Assembly (NCBI GenBank): GCA_937900605.1
Contig: CALCDK010000072.1
Coordinates: forward strand, 1 to 5,916
Direction of reading: 5' to 3'
DNA: 5,916 bases
Origin: an uncultured Olsenella sp.
GTDB taxonomy: Bacteria > Actinomycetota > Coriobacteriia > Coriobacteriales > Atopobiaceae
Positions within the stretch are counted from its first letter, which is position 1. The number at the start of each line of letters is the position of its first letter. The notes below the pieces were generated by a model. It searched no databases, was not told the origin of the DNA, and saw only the letters and a list, made by a program, of their open reading frames with translations. This document shows, in pieces, positions 1 through 5,617 of the stretch. The position numbers and the translations under genes are program-made.

Positions 1-1710
1 GTCCTTGACCATGAGCTTGGGCTTCGTGCGGCCCTGCCAGGTCTCGTTGACCGGCTCGAAGACGAGGTCGACGACGCCCTCGCACGTCTCGGCGCGCCTC
101 GGGTCGGGGACGCGGAACATGATCGCGGGGACCGCCGCGACGCCGTCGGAGGCGACGAAGCGCAGGTGGGTGCCCTGGGCGCCCACGAGCGCGCGGGAGC
201 GCATCGAGACGCCGACGCACGCGAGCAGGGGCTTCTTGTTGCACTGGCCGAAGGGCTGGAGCCGCTCGAGCGACTCGATGGACTCCATGGTGAGCTCCTC
301 GGGGCGCACGACCGCGGCGACCTCGCCGGCGTCCTCGAAGGCCTCGGGCGGCAGCGCCGAGAGGGCCTCGCCGAGGCGCTCCCGGAACTCGTCCAGGCGC
401 GAGGCCTCGCAGGTGACGCCCACCGCGCCCGCATGCCCGCCGAAGCGCAGCAGCATGTCCGAGCAGGACTCGACCGCGTGGAAGAGGTCGACGGAGCCGA
501 CGGAGCGGCCCGACCCGCGCGCGACGCCGCCCTCGACGGTGAAGACGATCGAGGGGACGTGGTAGCGGCCCACGAGGCGCGAGGCGACGATGCCCTTGAC
601 GCCCTCGTGCCAGCCCTCGTCCCCGACGACGACGCAGCGCCCGCCGGACCAGGTCTCGGCCGCCTGGGCCATGGCCTGCTCGGTGAGCGCGGCCTCGGTC
701 TCGCGACGCAGGTTGTTGGTGGCGTCGAGCTGCCCGGCGAGCGTGGCGGCCTCGGCGGGGTCGTCGGTGAGCAGCAGGCGCAGGGCCACGTCGGTGGTGC
801 CCATCCTGCCCGCCGCGTTGAGGCGCGGGATGACCGAGAAGGGCAGGCCGTCGGCGGTGACCTCGGCCATGTCGAGCCCGGCGCAGGCCGCGAGCGCCAC
901 GAGGCCCGGGCGGGTGCGGACGCGCATGCGCGCGATGCCCTCGGCCACGATCGAGCGGTTCTCGCCGGTCAGGGGCATCATGTCCGACAGCGTGCCGAGG
1001 GAGGCGACGTCGAGGTAGTCGCGCCACAGGTCGGGCTGGCCCAGGCACGCGCCCACGACGCAGACGAGCTTGAGGGCCACGCCGACGCCGGCGAGGTCGT
1101 GCGAGGGGCACTCGGCGCAGAGCTTGGGGTCGGCGACGGGGACGTCGCGCGGGACGAGGCCGGAGGGCTCGTGGTGGTCGGTGACGACCACGTCCACGCC
1201 GCGGCCGCGCAGCCAGGCGACCTCCTCGCAGGCGGAGATGCCGTTGTCGACGGTGACGAGCAGGTCAGGCGAGCACTCCTGCGCCACGCGGGCGAGCGCC
1301 TCGCGCGACAGGCCGTAGCCCTCGCCGAAGCGGTGCGGGATGAAGGGGCAAACGTGCGCGCCGAGGCGGCGCAGCGCCAGGGTGAGCAGGGCCGTCGAGC
1401 TCATGCCGTCGACGTCGAAGTCGCCGAAGACCGCGATCGTCTCGCCGGAGCGCACCGCGCGCTCGACGCGGTCGGCCGCCTCGGCCAGGCCAGGGACGAG
1501 CAGCGGGTCCACCCAGTCGCGCTCGAGGGAGGGCTCGAGGAAGCGGCGGGCGACCTCGGGGTCGGACATGCCGCGCGCGGCAAGCACGCGCGCGACCAGC
1601 GGCGACACGCCGAGCTGGTCCGCCAGGCGCCTCTCGGCGCGCTCGTCTCGGGGAAGTACGGTCCAGCGCCGGCTCGATGCGAGCCCGGCGCGCGTTGCGC
1701 TGTCAGCCAT
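1..1710 (-). CDS. recJ: Single-stranded-DNA-specific 5'-3' exonuclease RecJ (N-terminal 570 residues; C-terminus beyond window)
   Basis: RecJ is a DHH-family, metal-dependent cytoplasmic nuclease that degrades single-stranded DNA 5' to 3' in recombination and in base-excision and mismatch repair. The reading frame is open from the ATG at 1710 to base 1, so the stop is missing. DHH-domain motifs occur in order: VFGDFDVDG (residues 94-102, metal-binding D97, D99, D101), EGYGL (130-134), VTVDNGISA (152-160), the signature TDHHE (177-181), SLGTLSDMMPL (237-247, D243) and PRLNAAGRM (295-303). The DHHA1 part shows GWHEGVKGIVASRL (366-379), ARGSGRS (397-403) and FGGHAGAVG (423-431). An OB-fold-like segment begins near 465 (QPFGQCN at 485-491). 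An AAGAGG ribosome binding site (1716-1721) lies 5 nt from the ATG. E. coli RecJ is about 577 residues, whereas Gram-positive forms can be longer, so the full length is unknown. The identification is secure. Confidence 0.95.
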   Translation of the reverse strand, partial: MADSATRAGLASSRRWTVLPRDERAERRLADQLGVSPLVARVLAARGMSDPEVARRFLEPSLERDWVDPLLVPGLAEAADRVERAVRSGETIAVFGDFDVDGMSSTALLTLALRRLGAHVCPFIPHRFGEGYGLSREALARVAQECSPDLLVTVDNGISACEEVAWLRGRGVDVVVTDHHEPSGLVPRDVPVADPKLCAECPSHDLAGVGVALKLVCVVGACLGQPDLWRDYLDVASLGTLSDMMPLTGENRSIVAEGIARMRVRTRPGLVALAACAGLDMAEVTADGLPFSVIPRLNAAGRMGTTDVALRLLLTDDPAEAATLAGQLDATNNLRRETEAALTEQAMAQAAETWSGGRCVVVGDEGWHEGVKGIVASRLVGRYHVPSIVFTVEGGVARGSGRSVGSVDLFHAVESCSDMLLRFGGHAGAVGVTCEASRLDEFRERLGEALSALPPEAFEDAGEVAAVVRPEELTMESIESLERLQPFGQCNKKPLLACVGVSMRSRALVGAQGTHLRFVASDGVAAVPAIMFRVPDPRRAETCEGVVDLVFEPVNETWQGRTKPKLMVKD

Positions 1711-1729
1711 GGGGGCCTCTTCGTGATGG

Positions 1730-1744
1730 GGGCGCCAGGCGCCC
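1730..1744 (-). repeat. Palindrome/hairpin in recJ leader
   Basis: GGGCGCC and GGCGCCC flank a single base, giving a 7-1-7 palindrome. As RNA it would fold as about 5 G-C pairs with a 5-nt loop. It sits between the candidate -10 of recJ (1762-1767) and the recJ ribosome binding site (1716-1721), so it would be in the 5' leader. No U-tract follows, so it is not a terminator. It could be an operator, a stability element, or chance in GC-rich DNA. Confidence 0.4.
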
Positions 1745-1761
1745 GACTGTTGATCCCCCCA

Positions 1762-1770
1762 AGTCTAGCA
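1762..1770 (-). promoter_or_regulatory. Candidate recJ promoter, extended -10 TGCTAGACT
   Basis: Read on the minus strand, TGCTAGACT (1770 to 1762) matches an extended -10 element (TGn plus TAGACT, 4 of 6 to TATAAT). It lies in the 96-bp gap between tgt and recJ, about 50 bp upstream of the recJ start. No recognisable -35 hexamer is found 17 bp upstream, as is common for extended -10 promoters. The same TGCTAnnnT pattern precedes ptsH and queH. This is a motif-level inference only. Confidence 0.4.
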
Positions 1771-1806
1771 GTTGCCCCGGACGGCTCGCCGCCCGGCGCA
1801 CGGGGC

Positions 1807-2964
1807 CTACCAGTCGCAGGAGGCCGGGGAGTCCATCCAGTCGCGCACGAAGTCGCCGTAGGTGCCGTCGATGATGGACTGGCGCGCGCGGCGCATGAGG
1901 TCGAGCAGGTAGTAGAGGTTGTGCTCGGAGACGAGGATCGAGCCGAGCATCTCCTTCTGCCTCACGAGGTGGTGCAGGTACGCCCGCGAGAAGCCCGCCG
2001 AGCACGCCGGGCAGCCGCACTGCGGGTCCAGGGGCAGCGGGTCCTTGGCGAAGCGGGCGTGGCGCAGGTTGATGCGGCCCTCGCTCGTGAAGGCGCTGCC
2101 GGTGCGCGCCGTGCGCGTGGGAAGGACGCAGTCGAACATGTCGACGCCGCAGGCGACGCCGCGCACGAGGGTCGTGGGGTTGCCGACGCCCATGAGGTAG
2201 CGCGGGCGGTCGCGCGGCATGTGCTCGCCCACGAGCGGGGCGAGGGTCTCGAACATGGTCTCGTGGTCCTCGCCCACCGAGTAGCCGCCGATGCCGAAGC
2301 CGGGGAAGTCGCCGGCGTCGAGCAGGTGCTGGAGGCTGCGCAGGCGCAGGTCGAGGTGCATGCCGCCCTGGACGATGCCGAACAGCGCCTGGTCCTTGCG
2401 GGTGTGGGCCGCCAGGCAGCGCTCGGCCCACATGGCCGACAGCTCGACGGAGCGGGCCACCTTGGCGCGCGACGCGGGGTAGCCGACGCACTGGTCGAGC
2501 TGCATGACGATGTCGGCGCCCAGCTTCTGGGCGATGGCCATGTTCTCCTCGGGGGTCCACGTCACCCACGAGCCGTCGTAGTCGACCGCACGGAAGCGCA
2601 CGCCGCCGTCGGACAGCCTGAAGAACTCCTCGTGCGAGAAGGCCTGGAAGCCGCCGGAGTCGGTGAGGATGGGGCGGTCCCAGCGCATGAACTCGTGCAG
2701 GCCGCCCATCTGGGCCACGAGGTCGGCACCGGGGCGCTGCGACAGGTGGTAGGTGTTGGCCAGGACGATCTTGGCGTCGAGCTGGCGAAGGGTGTCCGGG
2801 AGGATGCCCTTGACCGTAGCCTTGGTGCCCACGGGCATGAAGATGGGGGTGGGCACGTCGCCGTGGGGCGTGTGGAGCACGCCCGCCCTCGCGTGCGTGG
2901 TCGGGTCCTCGGCCACCACGTCGTAGGTGAACCAGGCGGACTCGTCAGCGGTCTTCTCGTACAT
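1807..2964 (-). CDS. tgt: tRNA-guanine(34) transglycosylase (queuine/preQ1 tRNA-ribosyltransferase)
   Basis: This 385-residue protein has the usual length for bacterial TGT, which swaps guanine at wobble position 34 of GUN-anticodon tRNAs (Asp, Asn, His, Tyr) for preQ1. TIM-barrel catalytic features are all visible: TDSGGFQAFS with D102, the proposed general base/acid; the base-recognition stretch QLDQC (D157, C159); FGIVQGG (195-201); GGYSVGE (226-232); and MFDCVLPTR (276-284), whose D278 corresponds to the nucleophile that forms the tRNA-enzyme covalent intermediate. The zinc site is C316, C318, C321 and H348 (EHNLYYL). The frame continues upstream, but the ATG at 2964 is chosen because a GGGGGAG ribosome binding site (2969-2975) precedes it and a TATACT -10 lies about 36 bp upstream. 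Together with queA and queH nearby it forms the tRNA-bound part of queuosine synthesis. No key residue is missing. Confidence 0.97.
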   Translation of the reverse strand: MYEKTADESAWFTYDVVAEDPTTHARAGVLHTPHGDVPTPIFMPVGTKATVKGILPDTLRQLDAKIVLANTYHLSQRPGADLVAQMGGLHEFMRWDRPILTDSGGFQAFSHEEFFRLSDGGVRFRAVDYDGSWVTWTPEENMAIAQKLGADIVMQLDQCVGYPASRAKVARSVELSAMWAERCLAAHTRKDQALFGIVQGGMHLDLRLRSLQHLLDAGDFPGFGIGGYSVGEDHETMFETLAPLVGEHMPRDRPRYLMGVGNPTTLVRGVACGVDMFDCVLPTRTARTGSAFTSEGRINLRHARFAKDPLPLDPQCGCPACSAGFSRAYLHHLVRQKEMLGSILVSEHNLYYLLDLMRRARQSIIDGTYGDFVRDWMDSPASCDW

Positions 2965-2999
2965 GTCACTCCCCCAGGGGTCGTTTTCCGGTCCCAGGG

Positions 3000-3005
3000 A
3001 GTATA
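3000..3005 (-). promoter_or_regulatory. Candidate tgt promoter, -10 TATACT
   Basis: On the minus strand TATACT (3005 to 3000) matches the -10 consensus at 5 of 6 positions and would start transcription around 2993, giving a leader of about 30 nt before the tgt ATG. The hexamer 17 bp upstream (GACGGG) is a poor -35, so activation by a factor or a degenerate -35 is possible. Copies of CCCAGGG (plus-strand reading, 2973-2979 and 2993-2999) lie exactly 20 bp apart over the presumed start and leader. Confidence 0.5.
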
Positions 3006-3060
3006 GCGCGCGAGGGGTGCCGCCCGTCCGGCCAGGACGGCGCAGGACGGCACGGGGCGC

Positions 3061-3103
3061 GGGGCCACACGGGGCGCACACGGGGCGCACACGGAGCGCA
3101 CAC
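3061..3103. repeat. 11-bp direct tandem repeat, three units plus a partial copy
   Basis: Plus-strand units GGGGCGCACAC (3071-3081), GGGGCGCACAC (3082-3092) and GGAGCGCACAC (3093-3103) abut without gaps. A 10-bp variant, GGGGCCACAC (3061-3070), precedes them. Read with tgt, the unit is GTGTGCGCCCC. The array lies about 55-100 bp upstream of the tgt -10 and just beyond the ptsH terminator. The period is close to one helical turn, which would suit repeated protein binding on one DNA face, but replication slippage is an equally simple explanation. Confidence 0.75.
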
Positions 3104-3107
3104 GCAA

Positions 3108-3137
3108 ACGGCCCCGCGGCGGATGCCACGGGGCCGT
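3108..3137 (-). terminator. Rho-independent terminator downstream of ptsH
   Basis: ACGGCCCCG (3108-3116) pairs perfectly with CGGGGCCGT (3129-3137), giving a 9-bp GC-rich stem with a 12-nt loop. In the minus-strand direction the stem starts 21 nt after the ptsH stop and is followed by TTTGCGT, a short U-run. The position and stem strength support termination of the ptsH transcript before tgt. The weak U-tract keeps confidence moderate. Confidence 0.65.
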
Positions 3138-3158
3138 GTCAGGGCGATGGTGCTGGCG

Positions 3159-3431
3159 CTACTCGCCGAAGCCGCCGTCGATGAGGGCGACGAGAGCGTC
3201 CAGGGCCTCCTGCTCGTCGGCGCCGTCGCAGGCGACCTCGACCTTGGTGCCGGTGCCGAGGCCGGCGGCCAGGATCATCATGATCGACTTGGCGTTGACG
3301 GGGGCAGAGTCCTTGTCGACGTTCTTGATGGTGACGTTGCACTGGTACTTCTTGGCCTCGGTCACGAAGACGGAGGCGGGGCGGGCGTGAAGGCCCGTGG
3401 CGTTGATGATGCTCGTCTGCTTAGAAACCAT
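3159..3431 (-). CDS. ptsH: Phosphocarrier protein HPr of the sugar phosphotransferase system
   Basis: HPr is a small cytoplasmic carrier that takes phosphate from Enzyme I at a histidine and passes it to sugar-specific EIIA domains. This 90-residue protein has the active-site motif TGLHARPAS (residues 12-20) with H15 and R17. It also has the regulatory-serine motif NAKSIM (46-51), with S49 equivalent to Ser46 of Gram-positive HPr, the site of HPr kinase/phosphorylase. The shift by three reflects a slightly longer segment around 38-45 (NVDKDSAP). The C-terminal part, ADEQEAL (71-77) onward, matches the last helix of the family. An AAAGGGAG ribosome binding site (3439-3446) lies 7 nt from the ATG. 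It has its own candidate promoter, a leader hairpin and a terminator, so it is likely monocistronic although it sits between queA and tgt. Enzyme I (ptsI), often adjacent, is absent here. Confidence 0.97.
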   Translation of the reverse strand: MVSKQTSIINATGLHARPASVFVTEAKKYQCNVTIKNVDKDSAPVNAKSIMMILAAGLGTGTKVEVACDGADEQEALDALVALIDGGFGE

Positions 3432-3461
3432 TGGTGGACTCCCTTTCCAGATTCCATACCC

Positions 3462-3481
3462 CCGGGGGCGAGGGCCCCCGG
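3462..3481 (-). repeat. Strong GC hairpin in ptsH 5' leader
   Basis: CCGGGGGC (3462-3469) and GCCCCCGG (3474-3481) form a perfect 8-bp stem with a 4-nt loop. It overlaps a second palindrome, CCCCCGGGGG (3459-3468). On the minus strand it lies between the candidate ptsH -10 (3495-3500) and the ribosome binding site (3439-3446). No U-tract follows, so it is better read as a leader element (mRNA stabiliser, attenuator-like fold or protein site) than a terminator of queA. Confidence 0.55.
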
Positions 3482-3494
3482 AAACTCACTGCCT

Positions 3495-3523
3495 ATCGTA
3501 GCAAAGCCCGCGCGGGTTGGCAC
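3495..3523 (-). promoter_or_regulatory. Candidate ptsH promoter (GTGCCA - 17 bp - TACGAT, extended -10)
   Basis: On the minus strand, GTGCCA (3523 to 3518; 4 of 6 to TTGACA) and TACGAT (3500 to 3495; 4 of 6 to TATAAT) are 17 bp apart. The bases TGC precede the -10 as an extended -10. Transcription would start near 3488, giving a leader of about 57 nt containing the GC hairpin. This is the most complete promoter seen in the window, and it supports separate transcription of ptsH from queA. Confidence 0.55.
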
Positions 3524-3557
3524 CACGATATTCCCACAGCCGGGCGAGCGGCGCGGA

Positions 3558-4742
3558 CTACTCGATGAGCATGGCGTCGCCGAAGCTCAGGAAGCGGTAG
3601 CGCTCGTCGACGGCCGCCCGGTAGCCGGCCATGACCAGGTCCCTGGTGGCGAACGCCGAGACGAGCATCATGAGCGTCGAGCGCGGCACGTGGAAGTTGG
3701 TGACCATGGCGTCGACGACGTGGAAGGTGGACCCGGGCATCAGGAACAGGTTGGTGGTGGCGTCGCGCCTCTCGACGACGTCGCCGCAGCCGGTGACGCG
3801 CGCGGAGTCGGCGGCGTCCTCGAAGCGGCGGGCCACCACGGCGGGGTCGGCGGCGGGGGCGTCGGGGTCCCAGGCGCTCTCGAGGGAGCGCACGGAGGTG
3901 GTCCCCACGGCGATGACGCGGTGGCCGGCGGCCTTGGTGGCGCGCACGGCCTCGACGACCTCGGCGGGCACGTGGTAGCGCTCGGTGTGCATGACGTGCT
4001 GCGTGGGGTCGTCCTCGGTGACGAGGCGGAACGTGTCGATGCCCACCTCGAGCTCGACGGTGGCCCAGCCGCAGCCATGCTCGCGGATGCGGTCGATGAG
4101 CTCGGGGGTGAAGTGCAGGCCGGCGGTGGGCGCGGCGGCGGAGTGCTCCTCGCTCATGGCATAGACGGTCTGGTACTTCTCGGGGTCGCCCTCGTAGCTG
4201 GTGATGTAGGGCGGCAGGGGCACGTGGCCGGCGGCGTGCATGGCCTGGTCGAGCGTGCGCGGGGTGCCGTCGTCGGACAGGCCCTGCGGCTCGAAGCGCA
4301 CGAGGCGGCCGCCCTTGGAGCCCTCGACGAAGTCGACGATCTGGCCGGTCAGGACGACGGGGGCCGTCTCGGGGGCGTTGAGCCCGCCGGCGCGGTACTC
4401 GATGACGATGCCGGGCTGGCGCAGGCGCTTGCCGGGGTTGACGAGGCACTCCCAGACGTGGCCCAGCGGGTCGACGTCCTCCCTGCGCCTCAGCAGCAGC
4501 GTCTCGCAGACGCCGCCGGTGCCGCGCTTGTGGCCCACGAGGCGGGCCGGCATGACGCGCGTCTTGTTGGCCACGAGCAGGTCGCCGGGCTCGAGGTAGT
4601 CGAGCAGGTCGCCGAAGCGGCGGTGGTCGACGGAGCCGTCGGAGCGGTGCAGCACGAGCAGGCGGCAGGAGTCGCGCGGCTCTGCCGGCGCCTGTGCGAT
4701 GAGCTCGTCGGGAAGCTGGTAGTCGAAGTCGTCGGTGCGCAT
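3558..4742 (-). CDS. queA: S-adenosylmethionine:tRNA ribosyltransferase-isomerase QueA
   Basis: QueA transfers and isomerises the ribosyl part of S-adenosylmethionine onto preQ1-modified tRNA, giving epoxyqueuosine. The 394-residue protein carries family stretches throughout: FDYQLPDELIAQ (6-17), NKTRVMPARL (59-68), GHVPLPPYI (172-180), YQTVYA (190-195), APTAGLHFTPELI (204-216), RVIAVGTTSVRSLES (275-289), TNLFLMPGSTF (330-340), TNFHVPRSTLMMLVSAFA (348-365) and the C-terminal YRFLSFGDAMLI (382-393). The ATG at 4742 is chosen because it gives the normal QueA N-terminus and follows GAGAGGAG (4747-4754). The frame extends 17 codons further upstream only through a non-ATG start. Two oddities are seen. 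The usual LHVGxGTF reads LEVGIDTF (231-238), and a segment of about 30 residues (290-322) before TNLF makes it longer than the typical 340-360. It lies 78 bp after queH, probably cotranscribed. Confidence 0.97.
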   Translation of the reverse strand: MRTDDFDYQLPDELIAQAPAEPRDSCRLLVLHRSDGSVDHRRFGDLLDYLEPGDLLVANKTRVMPARLVGHKRGTGGVCETLLLRRREDVDPLGHVWECLVNPGKRLRQPGIVIEYRAGGLNAPETAPVVLTGQIVDFVEGSKGGRLVRFEPQGLSDDGTPRTLDQAMHAAGHVPLPPYITSYEGDPEKYQTVYAMSEEHSAAAPTAGLHFTPELIDRIREHGCGWATVELEVGIDTFRLVTEDDPTQHVMHTERYHVPAEVVEAVRATKAAGHRVIAVGTTSVRSLESAWDPDAPAADPAVVARRFEDAADSARVTGCGDVVERRDATTNLFLMPGSTFHVVDAMVTNFHVPRSTLMMLVSAFATRDLVMAGYRAAVDERYRFLSFGDAMLIE

Positions 4743-4757
4743 GGGGCTCCTCTCGTG

Positions 4758-4775
4758 ACGCCGCCCGCGCGGCGT
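4758..4775 (-). repeat. Hairpin in the queH-queA intergenic leader
   Basis: ACGCCGC (4758-4764) and GCGGCGT (4769-4775) form a perfect 7-bp stem with a 4-nt loop, ending just upstream of the queA ribosome binding site (4747-4754) on the minus strand. No U-run follows. It could influence queA translation or processing of a queH-queA message, or be chance. It does not resemble a preQ1 riboswitch. Confidence 0.4.
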
Positions 4776-4820
4776 GCGTGTCCGGTCGTGCAAGTCGGCG
4801 GGTGCGTTTCCCGTGCGAGT

Positions 4821-5441
4821 CTAGTCCTCGCGCGTGTGCGTGTCGTGACGCGCGGCGCGCTCGGCGGCGCGCTGGCGCTTGCGCTCGTCGCGGGCCTCGT
4901 GGCGCTCGCGGGCGGCCTCGGCGGCCGAGAAGCGGCAGCCGCAGTAGCTCTGGCGGTACATGCCCAGCTCGCGCGACTCGGCCGTGGCGCGGGGGTACTC
5001 CGGGCGGAAGTCGCGCCAGACCGCCTCCAGGCCGTGGGCCGCCGCGCGGGCGCGCAGGACCTCCCCGCAGGCGTCGAAGAGCTGGTAGGGGCTCACGGCC
5101 AGGGTGGTCGAGACGCGCTCGAACCCTCGCTCGCGGGCGATGCGGCAGAGCTCCTCGACGCGCAGCGCGTAGCAGCCGCGGCAGCGGCGGTCGCGGTCCA
5201 TGCCGGCGGGCGCCACGAGGCGCTCCCAGGCCGCGCGGTCGTCGCCGGCCACGACCACCTCGACGTGCGCGACGTCGCGAGCCCAGCCGAGCAGGGTGCG
5301 AAGGCGCAGGTCGTGCTCGGCGACGGGCTGGATGTTGGGGTTGGACCACAAGATCGTGGGCTCGTAGCCCTCCTCGCGCAGGAGCCTGACGGGCTCCAGC
5401 GAGCAGGGCCCGCAGCAGGCGTGCAGCAGAAGGGGCTTCAT
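4821..5441 (-). CDS. queH: Epoxyqueuosine reductase QueH (DUF208 family)
   Basis: QueH is the iron-sulfur, non-cobalamin enzyme that reduces epoxyqueuosine in tRNA to queuosine, the last step of the pathway, replacing the unrelated QueG. The 206-residue protein shows the family pattern: LLHACCGPCS (5-14; C9, C10, C13), SNPNIQP (33-39), CRGCYALRVEE (87-97; C87, C90), TTLAVSPYQ (112-120), FRPEY (145-149) and SRELGMYRQSYCGCRFS (156-172; C167, C169). All conserved cysteines expected for metal binding are present. After the core, residues 173-206 form a highly charged Arg/Glu-rich, probably helical tail of unknown role. The start at 5441 places HACCGPCS at the normal position and has CGGAG (5447-5451) 5 nt upstream. 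An in-frame ATG 14 codons earlier falls inside a likely -10 element and is rejected. The gene lies directly upstream of queA, its pathway partner. Confidence 0.93.
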   Translation of the reverse strand: MKPLLLHACCGPCSLEPVRLLREEGYEPTILWSNPNIQPVAEHDLRLRTLLGWARDVAHVEVVVAGDDRAAWERLVAPAGMDRDRRCRGCYALRVEELCRIARERGFERVSTTLAVSPYQLFDACGEVLRARAAAHGLEAVWRDFRPEYPRATAESRELGMYRQSYCGCRFSAAEAARERHEARDERKRQRAAERAARHDTHTRED

Positions 5442-5478
5442 GGGCGCTCCGCGGGACTCTGGTTTGCGTGCGCCGACG

Positions 5479-5487
5479 AGCATAGCA
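5479..5487 (-). promoter_or_regulatory. Candidate queH promoter, extended -10 TGCTATGCT
   Basis: On the minus strand TGCTATGCT (5487 to 5479) is an extended -10 (TGn plus TATGCT, 4 of 6 to TATAAT), about 38 bp upstream of the queH ATG. No good -35 is seen 17 bp upstream. It lies just after the stop of the small ORF at 5490-5603, so queH could have its own promoter or be read from one further upstream. Confidence 0.4.
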
Positions 5488-5489
5488 CG

Positions 5490-5603
5490 CTAGCCGAGCA
5501 GGCCGCACGCCATGGCGGCGATGCCAGCGACCAACGAGGTGCGGCCCACCCGCGCGCGCAGCGGGCCCTCGGAGAACAGGTCGAGCTCACGGATGGTCTG
5601 CAT
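5490..5603 (-). CDS. Possible small protein (37 residues) upstream of queH
   Basis: This short frame runs from an ATG at 5603 to TAG at 5490-5492. It begins MQTIRELDLF, continues through a basic stretch (RARVGR, 16-21) and ends in the hydrophobic LVAGIAAMACGLLG (24-37). It would suit a charged amphipathic N-terminus plus a short membrane-associating tail. Support for translation is a very strong purine-rich ribosome binding site (GGGGGAGGGGGAC, 5619 to 5607) at good spacing. G or C also fills about 34 of 36 third positions after the start codon, as in neighbouring genes, although the GC-rich background lowers the value of that. It ends 48 bp before queH on the same strand. I do not recognise a family. 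Alternatives are a leader peptide coupled to queH or a non-functional frame. No function is assigned. Confidence 0.45.
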   Translation of the reverse strand: MQTIRELDLFSEGPLRARVGRTSLVAGIAAMACGLLG

Positions 5604-5617
5604 GTCGTCCCCCTCCC

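Noticed and set aside
1774..1806. A terminator for tgt formed by GCCCCG (1774-1779) and CGGGGC (1801-1806)
   Set aside because: The stem is 6 bp with a 21-nt interior, no U-tract follows on the minus strand, and one arm starts right at the tgt stop.
166..3006. A 946-codon open frame on the plus strand, antisense to recJ and tgt
   Set aside because: It lies opposite two well-recognised enzymes. Its translation is a low-complexity mix of A, G, V, E, R, D and H with no family motif. Long antisense frames are expected where third positions are almost all G/C.
2965..3129. A longer N-terminus for TGT, up to 3129
   Set aside because: The added sequence would cross the -10 element and the tandem repeats and is Arg/Pro/Gly-rich. 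The ATG at 2964 has a strong ribosome binding site and gives the normal family length.
3507..3516. CCCGCGCGGG palindrome as a queA terminator
   Set aside because: The usable stem is only 3 bp with a 4-nt loop, and it falls in the spacer of the likely ptsH promoter.
4743..4820. A possible preQ1 riboswitch before queA
   Set aside because: The gap contains a simple 7-bp hairpin but not the A-rich tail and pseudoknot pattern of preQ1 riboswitches. queA is also downstream of preQ1 synthesis.
5442..5483. An upstream ATG (5483) adding 14 residues to QueH
   Set aside because: It overlaps the TGCTATGCT extended -10 and has no good ribosome binding site. The extra residues are not part of the QueH family N-terminus.
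3493..5508. A 671-codon minus-strand frame overlapping queA and queH
   Set aside because: It is an out-of-frame shadow of queA and queH, dominated by Arg, Ala and Pro.
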